DNA of 64,000 nucleotides from Cordia subcordata (Eukaryota > Streptophyta > Magnoliopsida > Boraginales > Cordiaceae). Below the pieces are notes generated by a model. That model was given only the letters and a program-made list of their open reading frames with translations. It had not been told where the DNA came from and searched no databases. A program made the translations under genes and the position numbers. Location of the stretch: NCBI GenBank assembly GCA_028554755.1, contig JAPTOF010000014.1, forward strand, positions 3,472,001-3,536,000, read 5' to 3'. Positions within the stretch are counted from its first letter, which is position 1. Every line of letters starts with the position of its first letter. Positions 1-11,585 of this stretch are shown piece after piece.

Positions 1-202
1 AACATCAACCCAAGACTCACCTAAATCATCGAAAACAAGCAATTAGTGTAGCATTTATCTCTTAAACTCAACCATTGACAATTGTCTAGGCTTAAGCATG
101 CCTTTAGCATAAGTACTACACTAATGCAACTTTACAAGCATAAAACACCTTCAAAGCATAAAAAATATACAATGTAAACACACACAAAAATGAAGCACAT
201 CA
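1..202 (-). repeat. Partial LTR (family D), cut by the window edge
   Basis: Read on the minus strand this starts TGATGTG at position 202. It then follows, with substitutions, the same succession of words as the plus-strand sequences at 5677-5996 and 40452-41591: a GTGTTT-rich stretch, a GCATTAGTGTAGTAC-like block, and a TTAGGTGAG block. It abuts copia coding debris at 203, so it is probably an LTR inserted into that element. The other end and the target duplication lie outside the window. Confidence 0.55.
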
Positions 203-1127
203 ATGTGGCACTCTTGGCACTTTCTGTGGATGATATTCTACTCATTAGTAATGATGTAGGTATGTTCACATCCATAAAAGTATGACTTTCGACTCAATTT
301 CAAATGAAGGATTTGGAAAAAGCCAATTATGTTATAGGGACCAAGCTTTTGTGAGATCACAAGAACAAGAGGTTAGCTCTATCTTAAGCATCCTACATAA
401 AGAAATTGTTGGTCAAGTTCAACATGGTTAACTCCAAGAAGGGTTTGTTATCTTCTGGGCATGGAGTATATCTATCTTAAGATCAGTTTCCTAAAATAGT
501 TAAGGATATAAAGTGCATGAAAAGGGTTCCATATGCCCAAAGCCTCATGTATGCCATGTTGTGTACTAGATTAGATATCTATTTTTCCATAAGCATGTTT
601 AGAAGATATTAGTCAAACCTTTGATCGGCACATTGATCTACAATTAAGCATATATTTCCAATCTAACAGAGATTCTAGGAAATCTATTTTTGGTTACGTT
701 TTCACTCTGTCAAGTGGAGCAATCTTGTGGAAGATTGTGAAGCAAAATTGCATTGCTCACTCAACCATCGAGCCAAAGCATGCAGCAACATCTAAGGTTG
801 CAAAAGAGATTATATGGTTGAAGAAATTTCTAATTGAAATGGAAGTGTGTTTGTTGTATGGAAGCTCAGTATTGTACCGTGATAATACAACTATCATATC
901 ACAAGTACAAAAAGCCTAGAAATCACAAGAAAGGGAAGCACACTAAGAGGAAGTACCAATTACCTCAAGAATTTGTCCAGAAAGGGTATATAATGGTAGA
1001 AAATATTACTTCAGTGGAGAATTTAGCAAACCCATTTACAAAGACTTTTCAAGATGAGGTGTTTGAAACACATTTAGAGTCTATAGGTGTTAAGTAAATA
1101 AATAGTGATCTTTAGCACAAGTATGAG
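203..1127 (+). mobile_element. Ty1/copia pol remnant (end of RT through RNase H)
   Basis: Around 230-260 the plus strand reads VDDILLIS, the YVDD-type catalytic motif of a copia reverse transcriptase (the usual Tyr is lost). From about 690 to 1097 it encodes the copia RNase H region: HSTIEPKHAA, then AKEIIWLKKFL, RNHKKGKHTKRKY and ENLANPFTKT, ending HLESIGVK. The reading frame shifts near 917 (first part 725-919, second part to 1097), and the RT part has several stops, so this is a decayed 3' half of pol. The 5' half is missing, replaced by the LTR at 1-202. Confidence 0.85.
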
Positions 1128-2663
1128 TCTATTAGGATTTGTATGCCTTAAAGACCATTTGGACACTATTTTTTTGGATATTCAACATTACATTAATATC
1201 ATTTGAATTTTGTTCTTACGTTGTCTTTGGTGTTTGTTTTTGTGATACATGTGTAAAGGCCCTATGAGTGTGACGTTAGTCTTTTGGTGGAATAGACTAT
1301 GCTCAAAATGGCCTTAATGTCCTAAGGATTGGCAAGGACATTTTGGTCATTATGTGAGACAAGGATAGTTATGTTTTTTGGTCCTCTATCAGTTGGGTAG
1401 TGTTTTAAGTAGCATTACTTGGTTATTGCTTGTTTCCTTTTTGGCTAGTTTCTAAAAGTGTATTTTGGCAAGAGTTGGAGTTGCATTGAGACTCTTGTTT
1501 TTAGAAAGTGAGTTTTTTTTTCTTTTTCAATTGGTCCAAGAACTGATCCAAGATACTTGAAAGTCTTAATTTTCTACTGTAGATTGTATTAGGCGAAAGA
1601 CATGTGCGAATTGGTTTCTAATTCTCTTAAGTCTTGTAAATTAAAATAGGGAGGAGTTTTAATTGATTAGGTAATTCAATCACCTATAAATTTTGGATTC
1701 CTATCATGGTTGAGCCATGACCTTAGACATGTGGCTTAGGGAGTCTAATTGGTTCTCTAGAGGGCTAGTCGTATGGCTAAGGTTCTAGCAAGGGAAGACC
1801 TTCTAGAAGGTGGGAGGATAAAGATAGAGAATGCAAGTGTGAACACAATGTTGCAATTCTAAATCCTAACTCCCTAAGGACTTCTAATAAGGAGCAAGTT
1901 CTCTAAGTACAATGAGCCTAGACTAACTCCTACAGGTTTTGGGAATTCTACTTGGCCTAGGAGCCTTAGGAAGTTGTCAGCTAGCTAATATGCCCCTTAA
2001 GAAGTTTAATTTCTAAAGAATGAGTCATATACAAAACATGGAAGAGAGACAAAAAATCTTCTCCCTATTCGGCCATTACTAGAATTTTCCAGCAAACTTT
2101 TTCCAAGAGTTCCTCATATAGATCAATCTTCCCACTCATATCTTGATCTATAACTCATAGGTAACTTGAATACAATCGTACTAGAAAGACTAAAAGAAGC
2201 TTGGAGTGTTTTCTCTAACCTTTTGGTTGAGTTTTTACAAGTTCTAATTCTTTTTCTATTACTTTTTTTTTTCAAGATAAAACCATTTGCATGCTGTTTT
2301 CAATTACTCTATCATAAGAAAAATGTAGTTACTATTAAAAACTTGATAAGAATTAAATTTATATTTATCCTTACATCTACCTGTTTCTTTCATAATTTTT
2401 GTTTCAAACATTATTTAAATTTCCCAAAACTAAGAAATTAAATAACATGCATTATTCATCTTCCATTGCTTTTTTTTTCTCCAGATAAGACCTTTGTTTT
2501 ATGATTTTACTCCTAATTCAAACGTTCAATTCAATTATTACAAATATTTGGCCAAATAATCTAATTATTGTTAAAAATTTGTTAAAATGTAAAAATTTTA
2601 GAAAATACATCCATATTTAATCTCGCATGAAATATAAAATTAATCATCAATAATATTTGCAAA
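1128..2663 (+). other. Probable 3' LTR start of the copia remnant, then unassigned DNA
   Basis: Directly after the RNase H stop codon the sequence reads TATTAGGATTTGTATGCC, which resembles the TGTTAGG-type LTR start that follows pol in this kind of copia element. I could not find the LTR end or a second LTR. The rest holds no recognisable gene; an ORF at 2166-2441 is AT-rich, matches no family I know and looks like chance. Confidence 0.3.
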
Positions 2664-2764
2664 GAGGTTGTTTGGCTTTGCTTCTCAATAGTAAAAAGCA
2701 TATGTATGAGTGATTTTGTTTAGGAGCTTATAAGCACCTAAAATAAGCAAAGTCAAATAGCCTC
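2664..2764. mobile_element. Foldback MITE, unit 1 of a tandem pair
   Basis: The start, GAGGTTGTTTGGCTTTGC, is the inverted complement (with mismatches) of the end, GCAAAGTCAAATAGCCTC. An AGCTTATAAGCAC-like palindrome sits in the middle. The unit is followed by TTA (2765-2767), the target type of PIF/Harbinger (Tourist-like) MITEs. It shares its termini with the unit that follows immediately. Confidence 0.65.
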
Positions 2765-2767
2765 TTA

Positions 2768-2889
2768 ACAGGGTGTTTGGATTTGCTTATTTGGTGCTTA
2801 TAAGCACCCAAACACTAAAAATCATATGTTTGGGTGCTTTTTTCCTAGGTGCTCATAAGCACCTAAAATAAGCAAAGCCAAACACCCTC
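2768..2889. mobile_element. Foldback MITE, unit 2 of a tandem pair
   Basis: The left end (AGGGTGTTTGGATTTGC) and right end (GCAAAGCCAAACACCCT) are nearly perfect inverted complements. The whole 120 bp can fold through GTGCTTATAAGCAC. It lies between TTA at 2765-2767 and TTA at 2890-2892, as expected for a Tourist-like element with a 3-bp duplication. It has no coding capacity. Confidence 0.75.
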
Positions 2890-2964
2890 TTATAAATTTA
2901 TGTTGTCTATCACATAGGAATTATACTAGTTTGATCATTAAACCAAGCACATGTACATGGATTA

Positions 2965-4325
2965 TGTTAGCATAATTGACATAAATACGTGTTTTAATGA
3001 TGATATGATAAGGTAATGAGTATTGATGATGAATGATGCTCTCTATGGTTGAATGGAAGTATTGGATAATGCTTTGAATGAATGGTTAAATTGATTAATA
3101 AGTCTTAGACTCAATTTATGCTTCTACATGTACTAATTCATTTGTTGAGTTTCTAAGAGTGTCTTAGATACAATTTGCCTTAGAGAATCTTTGTGATCGC
3201 CCAAACTTTCAAATTAAGAAGCTTAACTAGAATATATTTTGAAGACTTGAAGAGAATGGATTGACAAAAAGAGGGAGACGAAAGACATAAGGGGCGTGGA
3301 AGTAGATCGTTCTATGTAAGATTACCCTTTTATGTGCTTGTCATTTTTGGCTTGATTGCGAAAAATTATATGCTCTAAAAGTGTTTTCCAAGTAATTATG
3401 AGCTTTTAAATATCCTTATGATCTAAAATGTTGCTTTGAAAACTTGGTTTCTAGAAAAAAGAGCTTCGAGCTTGAATTGTACTTAAAAACACAATTTCAA
3501 GTTCTCTACTAGGAGAAGTGATCAGGTCAACCAGATGTGAGGACCCCTCACTCGACAGTGAGGTTGGAATTGTGGTTTAAGAGAGCCTTCAAGGCGCCCG
3601 AATAAACCAAAGCTTAACCGGATGAGAGCCATTTGCAATCTCTATCAGGAAAAGACTACTGGGTAACCAATATGATGTTTACCTTACTCTGATTTGAGTT
3701 GTCACAAAAATCTTATCCAAAACTAACTTTTTTGGTACATTTGTACAACCTTATCCATTTCAAAACGTCCAAACTTCATTTAGGGCTTCCCTAAATGTGT
3801 CTAATAGCTATTTTTCAATTGAGCATATAAATACCATTAAATCAAAAGCCAAGAAACAAGTCTTTCACATACATTGAGGCAATCCGAGGATCAAAAGTGT
3901 ATTTATCTTTCTCTCTAGCTTTGTACTTAAACTTTGAGAGCTTGCACTCTCATATCCTTGTATTAATTATATTAAAGTTGGGTGTGGGGTTTTTTGTGAG
4001 AAAATTACAAAAGCACTAGAGAAATGAAAGTGGGTATTCTTGATTCAGAATAGAATCAAGGTGGTTTCTTGATCCAGGTTTAAATCAAGGTTGTGAATTG
4101 GTTGAAAAGCACTGGTCGTGATTAGTAGAGTTTGTTGAAATTCTTGATCAAGGCAATAGAGAAGTGGATATACGGTAAGCATCGAACCATTTTAAATCTC
4201 ATGTGCATTTGCTTTGTGGCTTTCCTTAAATTCCTTCTTACTTTTGTAATTTAACCACCACGTGCTTAACTGAAATTTCTATTAATCCCGAAAAAGCGAA
4301 TTTCTTGGCCAAAACACTCTATTCA
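2965..4325 (+). repeat. Putative solo LTR of a large copia element
   Basis: The segment begins TGTTAGCATAATTGACATAAAT. It contains a short CG-rich inverted motif near 3550 (CCCCTCACTCGACAGTGAGG), a TTGATC/GAATCAAGG-rich stretch at 4040-4150, and an end resembling AAAACACTCTATTCA. That general layout is known from Sirevirus-type LTRs. No target duplication was found and the right edge is uncertain. There is no gene here, nor in the following stretch up to about 4930. Confidence 0.35.
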
Positions 4326-4956
4326 CCCCTTGTCATGTGTGCCAACTCATGTATTAGACATGAAGTCTACACTTATGTTCTTAACCTAGTAATCCCGAAT
4401 TTATAAGGAAAGGATTCCTACTCCTAGCCAAGAAAGCTGTTGAAGTTGGGTAGAGTGAAATCCGCGTGAACACAAAAGAATCATGATCTCGAGAACATCA
4501 ACGTGTTCCCGATAGAAATGGTCCATTGGTTATATTTAGTAAGCTAAGCAATAACGAAGTTTAAATAGTGATCAATGTGTCTTTAAAATGGAAATGACTT
4601 AGAATATTTATAAATGTTTAAGAAAAAATATGCCCATATTTTAATATTTTTTGTTGAACATGTTTAAAATCGAATAATACTTTATGACAAACACCTAACC
4701 ATATTGCATCTCAAGGAAAAAACACAAATATAATTTGTTCCATAGAGACAAATTTGACAAAGATCTTGTTATTTTCAAGGGACAAACTATGGTTTGGGTT
4801 TTCCATTTCTAGTCTTTGGACCTATTTGGCTTGGGACAATGCTTTATTGTGTTTAGACTTGACTCATTTAATTTATTAGACTTCTTATTTCTTCTTTTGT
4901 AGTGGGCCTTTTTTGTTATAACTTTTTGGTGTACTACTAAGAGAAAAGAAGATTAA

Positions 4957-5619
4957 AGAAAAGAAGTTGATGCATTGAAGTTTTTTCGAGTAATATTAGT
5001 ATTTTACCTTCCACTTTTTGCTCTTCCTTATGCAAGGAAATTTTTCCTATATACGTGAAAATTTTGATATTCAATTTATGAACTATTAAGAAAAGAATTT
5101 GATGAATTCGATTGATGAATTAGAGTTTATTCCCCTAATAGTCCCTAGACTATTGATTTTGTCGTATTTTAGTCTTTTAACTTTCAAAATAAACCTTTTA
5201 GTCCCTAGACTATTAACCTTGTTGCATTTTAATCGTTTGACTTTTAAAATGGATTTTTTATTCCTTAAACCTCTAAAATGAACTCCTTTTTAAGGACTAA
5301 CAACATCACATTTATGATTATGAAAGTCAATAGACTAATGATGTCTAATTTATCAAAGTTCAAGGACTAAAAGGTTCATTTTGAAAGTCAAGGGACTAAA
5401 ATACGACAAAGTCAATAGTCCAAGGACTATTAGAGGAATAAACCCAATGAATTATTAAGAAAAATGAAGAACAAAGAAAAGAAAAGAAAAGAAGTTGATG
5501 CATTGAAGTTTTTTTGAGTAATGTTAGTGTTTCACTCTTCCATCTTTTCACTCTTCCTTATGCAAGGAAATTTTTATTATATATATGTAAAATTTGGCAT
5601 TCGATTTATGAATTATTAT
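4957..5619 (+). repeat. Direct duplication of about 135 bp flanking a MITE
   Basis: The blocks 4957-5090 and 5485-5619 share GAAGTTGATGCATTGAAG, then CTTCCTTATGCAAGGAAA, and end in AATTTATGAA(C/T)TATTA, with scattered differences. Between them lies the MULE-type foldback element at 5123-5445. The arrangement is a local segmental duplication; whether it came before or after the MITE cannot be read directly. Confidence 0.75.
5123..5445. mobile_element. MULE-type foldback MITE with 9-bp target duplication
   Basis: This is a 323-bp non-coding element with inverted arms of about 150 bp. The left end reads GAGTTTATTCCCCTAATAGT, and the right end is the complement of GGGTTTATTCCTCTAATAGT. It is flanked by GATGAATTA (5114-5122) and AATGAATTA (5446-5454), a 9-bp target duplication with one mismatch. 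Nine-base duplications and long arms are typical of Mutator-like elements. Confidence 0.85.
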
Positions 5620-5676
5620 TTTCTATTTGTTTAGATTGACTTTTTTCACAAAAAATCACTTTTCTCTAAAAAAACA

Positions 5677-5996
5677 TGATGTGTTTTGTTTTTGTGTGTG
5701 TTTGCATTGTTATTACTTATGTTTTAGAGGTGTTATGAGTTCATATGGCTGCATTAGTGTAGTACATATGATAGAATTAGGCTTAAGCATATACAATTGT
5801 ACATAGTTGAGTTTAAAGATAAAAACTACACTAATTGTGTGTTTTTGATAATTTAGGTGAGTTGTAGGTCAATGCTGAGCTTGGATGATGATGTGTGATG
5901 AAGTTAGACAGTGCATGGGTCGTGGGGAAAACAATGAAGAATAGAGGAGAAAAGGTGCAACCGGACCATATAGGGCAAGGACTGGTCGACTAGATC
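5677..5996 (+). repeat. Truncated LTR (family D), plus orientation
   Basis: It starts TGATGTG and runs colinear, with substitutions, with the complement of 1-202 and with the left part of the complete copy at 40452-41591, including the GTGTGTTTGCAT and TTAGGTGAG blocks. It stops where minus-strand gag sequence begins at 5997. Near the break it contains GGTCGACTAG, a CG-rich word of a kind that recurs in several LTRs of this window. Confidence 0.55.
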
Positions 5997-7358
5997 TCAA
6001 GCAAAAGAGTCATTTCCCTTTTCCAAAGTCTCAATTTTCTCAACAAGAGATGCATTCTTCTTTTCCAAAATCTCTTTTTCAACAAAAGCAAGTTTTAGCT
6101 TTCTATGCATTTGTTTGTTTTTTTCTAAAGCTAGTGACAAATTGTTATGGAGTTTTGCAAATGTCTCCTTTAGTTCCACAAAGGTAAACTCCTCTTCCTT
6201 GTCCTCAGTAGATGAATAATAAATAGATGTAGAAGGTGAAGATTGTACCTGATCTTCATTGGCCATGAGGCAAAAGTTTGCTATTTCATGTTGCTCCTCC
6301 ATGTCTTTCTCACTCTTGGAGGTGTCCAAAAGTTACCTTGAGGGCTTTGCCTTCCTTTTTCTTTGCAAGCCTAGGGTGATTTGCCTTTATGTGCCCTAGC
6401 TTATTGCAATTGAAGCACTTCAATTCATTGTTTCTTGCTTCTTTTGGCTTCTTGAACTCCTTGGGTTCTTTTCCTTTTCTCTTCCAGTTATTATTATTGG
6501 AAGAAGCTTTTTTCTTCATTTTTCTAAACTTCATGAACTTTTTGAAGTTTCGAGTGAGAAACACAATCTCTTCATCCTCCAGGTCCTCTTTATCATCTCC
6601 ATCTTCAATCATTGTGTATTTTGAAGTTTCAAGTGTAATAGACCTCTTCATCTTCTTATCTTTGTCTTCATGGTCCTTCACTTCAAGCTCATAAATCATA
6701 AGTGAACCAATAAGCTCGTTGAGCTCCAATGTGTTAAGGTCTGGCTTCCTTAATGGCCATCACCTTGGGTTGCCATGATTATGGCAAGTTCCTTAGCACC
6801 TTCCTCACTTTCTCTACATTGGAATAATCCTTTCCAAGTGCCTTTAGGCCATTAGTAATTTCAACAAATCTAGAAAACATTTGCTCAACACTTTCATTAG
6901 GAAGCATTTAAAACAATTCATATCTATGTACAAGCATAGTAATTCTAGATTCTTTTACTTGGCTAGTCCCCTCATTGGTCACTTCTAATTTTTCCCAAAG
7001 CTCTTTAGCCGAAGTACACCCAATTACCTAGCAAACTTGGTTGCATTCATGGCATTAAACAAGTAATGTAAAACCTTTTGATTTAATTCAAACAATTTGA
7101 TATCCTCATCATTCCATTCATTTTCAGGTTTAGGGACTTACCTATCCCTTTCCATTTTATTGGGAAAATAGGTCCGTTTCTATTATCTTCCAAGCCCTAT
7201 AATCATGTGATTGAAATGAGTACCTTCATCTCATTTTTCAAAAGGCATATTAGTTCCATCAAAAGTGGGTACTTGCTTAATTGAAATACCATCCATATTT
7301 GCTAAATACAATTCTACTAGTTGTTAGACTATAGGTAGAATCCTAGCTCTTGATACCA
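5997..7358 (-). pseudogene. Copia gag remnant (Sirevirus-like), minus strand
   Basis: This is a minus-strand gag of the same family as the element at 46414-56479; compare ELNELIGSLM here with the same word there. It contains a zinc knuckle near 6400 (CFNCNKLGHIK) whose last Cys is replaced by His, and a Lys/Glu-rich tail ending in a coiled-coil-like stretch (5997-6329). The tail is in a different frame from the knuckle part (6310-6729), and there are stops between 6730 and 7300. A tRNA-primer-binding-like site (complement of TGGTATCAAGAGCTAGG) lies at 7342-7358. Protease and later pol domains are missing. Confidence 0.85.
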
Positions 7359-7905
7359 CTTCTTAGGGCAAATATCTTAAGGGGGAAGGGGGTGTAGGGG
7401 AGAGGGTGAATTAAGATATTGGAAAATTTTCACAATTAAAAATTTATTACACAAAATAAACAAATTCACTTGGATAAATTGTCAAACACTTAGCAATCAA
7501 CAAATAACAAGCAAGCAAAGGTAGAAATAGGGAAGAAGAGAACAAACGATTTTTAGGTGGTTTGACCTTTCCCATGTCTATCACCTAAGAATGCTCCCCT
7601 TAGGACTTCAACACCTCCACTATGGATGCTTCTTCAAGACTTGGTGAAGACTAAACCAAGTTGTACAACTCTTTAAAGTCAAACTTCAAAGAACCCAAGA
7701 GTCCCACTCTTTAGAATTTCCCCACACTCTCGCAAGCTCTATAAATGTATCTCTCAAGTTTTTCTAAGTCATAGAGTGTGTATAAAACAATAATTGAAGA
7801 AATAAATGATTTAGGGTTACAAAGCTTCAATGAGAAAATATAGCAAATGAGAGCTTTTGAATGCTCAAAGAATGTAGCACGTTATAGCTCAACAATGGTG
7901 ATTTC
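7359..7905 (-). repeat. Probable 5' LTR remnant of the minus-strand copia
   Basis: It lies just outside the primer-binding-like site of the gag remnant. On the minus strand it carries phrases also found near the 3' end of the 46414-47769 LTR: GAGAGTGTGGG, a TTGAAGTTTGACTTTAAAGAG-like block, CTTGGTTTAG and a CACCAAG block. It is interrupted by the Harbinger transposon at 7909. I cannot place its true start. Confidence 0.5.
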
Positions 7906-8902
7906 TAAGGGCTCGTTTGTAAACAATGCTGTTTCCAGTTTATTGTTTTCGTTTCCCATTTTATAGAAACGAGTGAGGAAAACGTGTTTGTTTACGTTGG
8001 TCGTTTTCAGGAGAAAAAGAAACTAGAAGCAGCGTTTTAGCAACTTGATACATGCAAAAAATCGGTTTTCTTGTGTTGAAGAAACAGGTTGACATAGCAG
8101 TTTATTGGTGCGGCACATACCCAATTAATGAGGTTGAAGGTTCGAGCCAGGCCAGCTACAAATTTTTTTCCCCTATTTAAGACATTTCATTTTAACCCTA
8201 AGCACAACATTTTCATCACCGCCTCTTCTCTCCATCTTCTTTCCCTCTTCTCAGATCTACATTTTTACACATATTCATCAATGCCCATATTCTCTCCATC
8301 TTCTTTCCTTCTTCTCAGATCTACTTTTAGGTAAGTTATTTCATATATATATATATATATATGTTTGTCTATTTATTATATCCATATATATGTATATTTA
8401 TTTCTTTTATTTGTTTATGTTATTTTTCAGTTCCAGTGAAGTTGGTGGTCCTATACTTGCATAACATTTTTATTAATAAAGTTATAAACATTTTTTGGTT
8501 GAGGAGATGTAGTTGAGCTAATCCAATTGTTGTGTTAGGCATGTGAGTAGCTGTTGTTTGGTTCCAGGGATATGTCGGTTGCTTTTCTTTTTTTTTTTTC
8601 CTTTTTGCATTTTCTGCAAAGGTACTGTAACTAAACTTATGTGGTAAATTTGAGTCTTAGATCGAACCATTTTATGGGTTTGTAATTAACCAAAAAAAAA
8701 TTGATCTTTTTCCTTGTTCTTTTTAGAATTTTGCCAAGTTTTTTTTTAATAGTTTGTATATATTCCTAGTTTGGGTTGTTGAGAATTTTGGATGTTTGAT
8801 GAATGAAGGCTAAGATAGAAGGAAGACTCATCATTTGTATGGTGTATATATCTTTGACTCTGCAAAAATATGGTGGAAACTGCTTATGAGCTGATTCCAT
8901 CG

Positions 8903-9160
8903 ATATATATATACACACTTTTGACTTCAACTCATACTAATAACATAAGTTAGAATTTAGACCATCTTCTTCCTCCAGTGCAAAACATGCCTCATCTTTC
9001 ATAATTTATTTTCTTTTCCTTCTTCTTTTATATATATATACACACACTTTTGACTTCAACTCATACTTATAACATAAGTTAGAATTTAGACCATCTTCTT
9101 CCTCCAATACAAAACATGCCTCATCCTTCACAATTTATTTTCTTTTCCTTCTTCTTTTTC
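8903..9160 (+). repeat. Tandem duplication of about 129 bp inside the Harbinger element
   Basis: Two consecutive copies (about 8903-9030 and 9032-9160) begin with a (TA)n/(CA)n tract followed by CTTTTGACTTCAACTCATAC and end TTTTCCTTCTTCTTT. They differ at only a few positions, so the duplication looks recent. A further echo of the preceding sequence (GCAAAAATATGGTGGAA) appears near 8865 and again near 9898. Confidence 0.85.
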
Positions 9161-9848
9161 CGTGGTGAGAACTCTGGTTTCCTCACTAGCTTCCATCGGC
9201 ACGATTCTGCTGGCCCTTCCACGCTACCCTCGACAAAGCCACCGAGCAATTAGCACTCGAGTTAAGATGAGCTTAAACGATCTACCTCTGATACAATATA
9301 ACTATGTATAATATCTTTGCTACGAAAAATTGCAGAGTGATAGGGTCTTTTGATTGGGCTTTGATATCTTTTCTGGGTTCTTAAAATGGAATCATATGAA
9401 TGATCATCAATATGGGGGTGTTGGTGGGCCCAGCTTTAAAAAGTGACAGTTAATAACCATTCCATGTCTTCTCATTTTCCTTGTGGCACTTTGCTCCAAG
9501 GTCACCATCAGTGGTTAACGGGGCTGTCGAATCATCCAAATCTAGGCCTTTTTTTATCACATTCAGATAAAAAATTTCTGTCCATCTATGACTCCTTTCG
9601 AAATAACTTGTTTGGAAAAAACAATTTGTTTCAAAAATAAATTTTCTTTTGCAATTTGATATTATAATTAAAATGTATTTCTAGTAAAGAAAATGAATTT
9701 TATTATTATAAACATACTATTTAGGTAATTTTTTTTTGTTGTAAAATATCTTATTTGAATAAAAATTTCTTTTTTCTATTTTATTCTTTTCTCCTTTTCC
9801 ATATATATACTCAAACAAAACAAACTACAATTTGGGTGCACAATGGTT

Positions 9849-9851
<3 letters not shown>

Positions 9852-9882
<31 letters not shown>
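9852..9882. repeat. (TA)n microsatellite
   Basis: An uninterrupted TA run of about 15 units within the 5' region of the Harbinger element. Confidence 0.9.
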
Positions 9883-9885
<3 letters not shown>

Positions 9886-10286
9886 TTTGACTCTATGCAA
9901 AAATATGGTGGAAGCTGATTAAGTTGATATATGTATATAATCTTGTGATTTTGCAACAATATTTTCTCTGCAGATTACTTTTTATTAACAATCAAGTGCG
10001 ATTTATTCAATTTTTTGATAAATATGCATTTTTTTTTAGATTTCAGTTTTTGATATGTTTTGATAAGTATGCAATACTTTCAGATTTGTCTAAAAAACTT
10101 TATATAAGAACTGATATGAACAATTTTATTAATATATAACCGTTGTAATTGCTAGAAGGCTCTGTATAAGAACTGATATGAATAATTGGTTAGATGTTCA
10201 ACATTCAATATGCAATATAAGATTCTTTTATTGATATATTTTTTATTATCTGGATGCAAAACTTATGAAAAACTATAAAGTTATGA

Positions 10287-11230
10287 ATGGCCTTTAGTTC
10301 TTCTCTTTTGAAAAATCATTGCACTTATGGAAGTAGAACTACTACTACTTTTTCAAAAAAAGGATGGAAAACAATCAAAGAAGAACTTAAGGCTAAATTT
10401 GGAAAAGAATACTCTGCCAGTCAATTGAAAAACAAATATAATAATTTGAGGAATAGGCAAAGAAATTTTAAAGCTTTGATTAAAGAGAGTGGAATATGTT
10501 ACAATGCAATAACCGGAGAAGTCATTGCAAGCAATGACATTTGGGATAACTTGAGCAAGGTAACATCTTTTTCCATTTGTTTCTTGATATTAATTATATA
10601 CATAATTGTAAAAACTAACTAGTATTCTATAAACATTGGTAGGTGTGTAAGATGGCAAAAAGGTTTAAGAGGAAGGGGTATCCGGAGTATAATGATTTAT
10701 CCTTCATTTTTGGAGGTACACAAGCTACTAGCATTAATGCTCATCCCTCCACTAAATCACCGTTAGATATTGAAGATGAAGGTGATAGTGTTTTTAACAA
10801 AGAAAAATTGGATCTTAGTGCTGATGATGTCATTTTAAATGGTCTTAGTACTAGTAGTTCTCAACCTAGTGCTTCACAAAAGAATGAACCTCCTTCAACT
10901 TCCATAAAAAAGAAGAGATAGACTTACTCTAGCATGTTAGAAAAGGTTTTGGCCACTATTGGTGAGGAGACGAAGAGAAAAAATGACTTGCTTGAACAAA
11001 AATTAGCCTTATCATCATCATTTGTGGGAGATAGTAGGGTTGAGGCAACTTCATCTGCTCGTAATGAAGTCACCACAATGAAGGACTACTTGAAGGCTTT
11101 TAATGCACTAGGCATTGAAGGTGTTATGTATGGGAAAGCTGTAAAAGCTTTGAACGATTCTAGTCTCTATCGAGAGATCTTTTTAGATATGCCGGATGAG
11201 AGAAAGAGAGATTGGGTGCTTTCTTTGTAG
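10287..11230 (+). pseudogene. Harbinger ORF1: Myb/SANT-like DNA-binding protein, broken
   Basis: In PIF/Harbinger elements this partner protein binds DNA and helps bring the transposase to the ends. The first exon (10287 to about 10559) holds the Myb/SANT-like domain: FSKKGWKTIKEEL, then SASQLKNKYNNLRNR, then IWDNLSK. The residues before TTTTFSKKGW do not match the family, which suggests an upstream frameshift. A GT-AG intron of about 83 bp follows, then a second exon from 10643 with a Ser-rich, acidic linker and the usual C-terminal helical part (YLKAFNALGIEG, FLDMPDERKRDWVLSL). A TAG at 10919-10921 interrupts an otherwise open frame that resumes at once. Confidence 0.8.
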
Positions 11231-11585
11231 TGTAGTTGTTAGTTTTTTTATGACTACATGTGTTACTTTAAGCACTTTGTTTTTTCTGTGACTTGTTATG
11301 TTGATTTAAAGACGTGTATTTGTTGTATTAAGATTTCATGTGTTTCTTTTAAGCACTTGGGTTATGTTGATTTAAGGATATGTATTCGTTGTTTTAGTGA
11401 CTTTTTATTTTTCTTTTAAATACTTGGATAATTTGTTTTTCTTTTGTTTTTTTCCCTTTATGTTGAGTTTGCATTGTTAATTATATACTTTTAAGTTAAT
11501 AATATTATTTCTATATTCTAGACATATGGATGGCTTATCAGATTTTGACTTTGACTCCGATAATGAGATGTATGTTTGAGTTACT

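Noticed and set aside
2166..2441. 91-codon plus-strand ORF
   Set aside because: AT-rich, Phe/Leu-rich, no recognisable family, next to copia debris.
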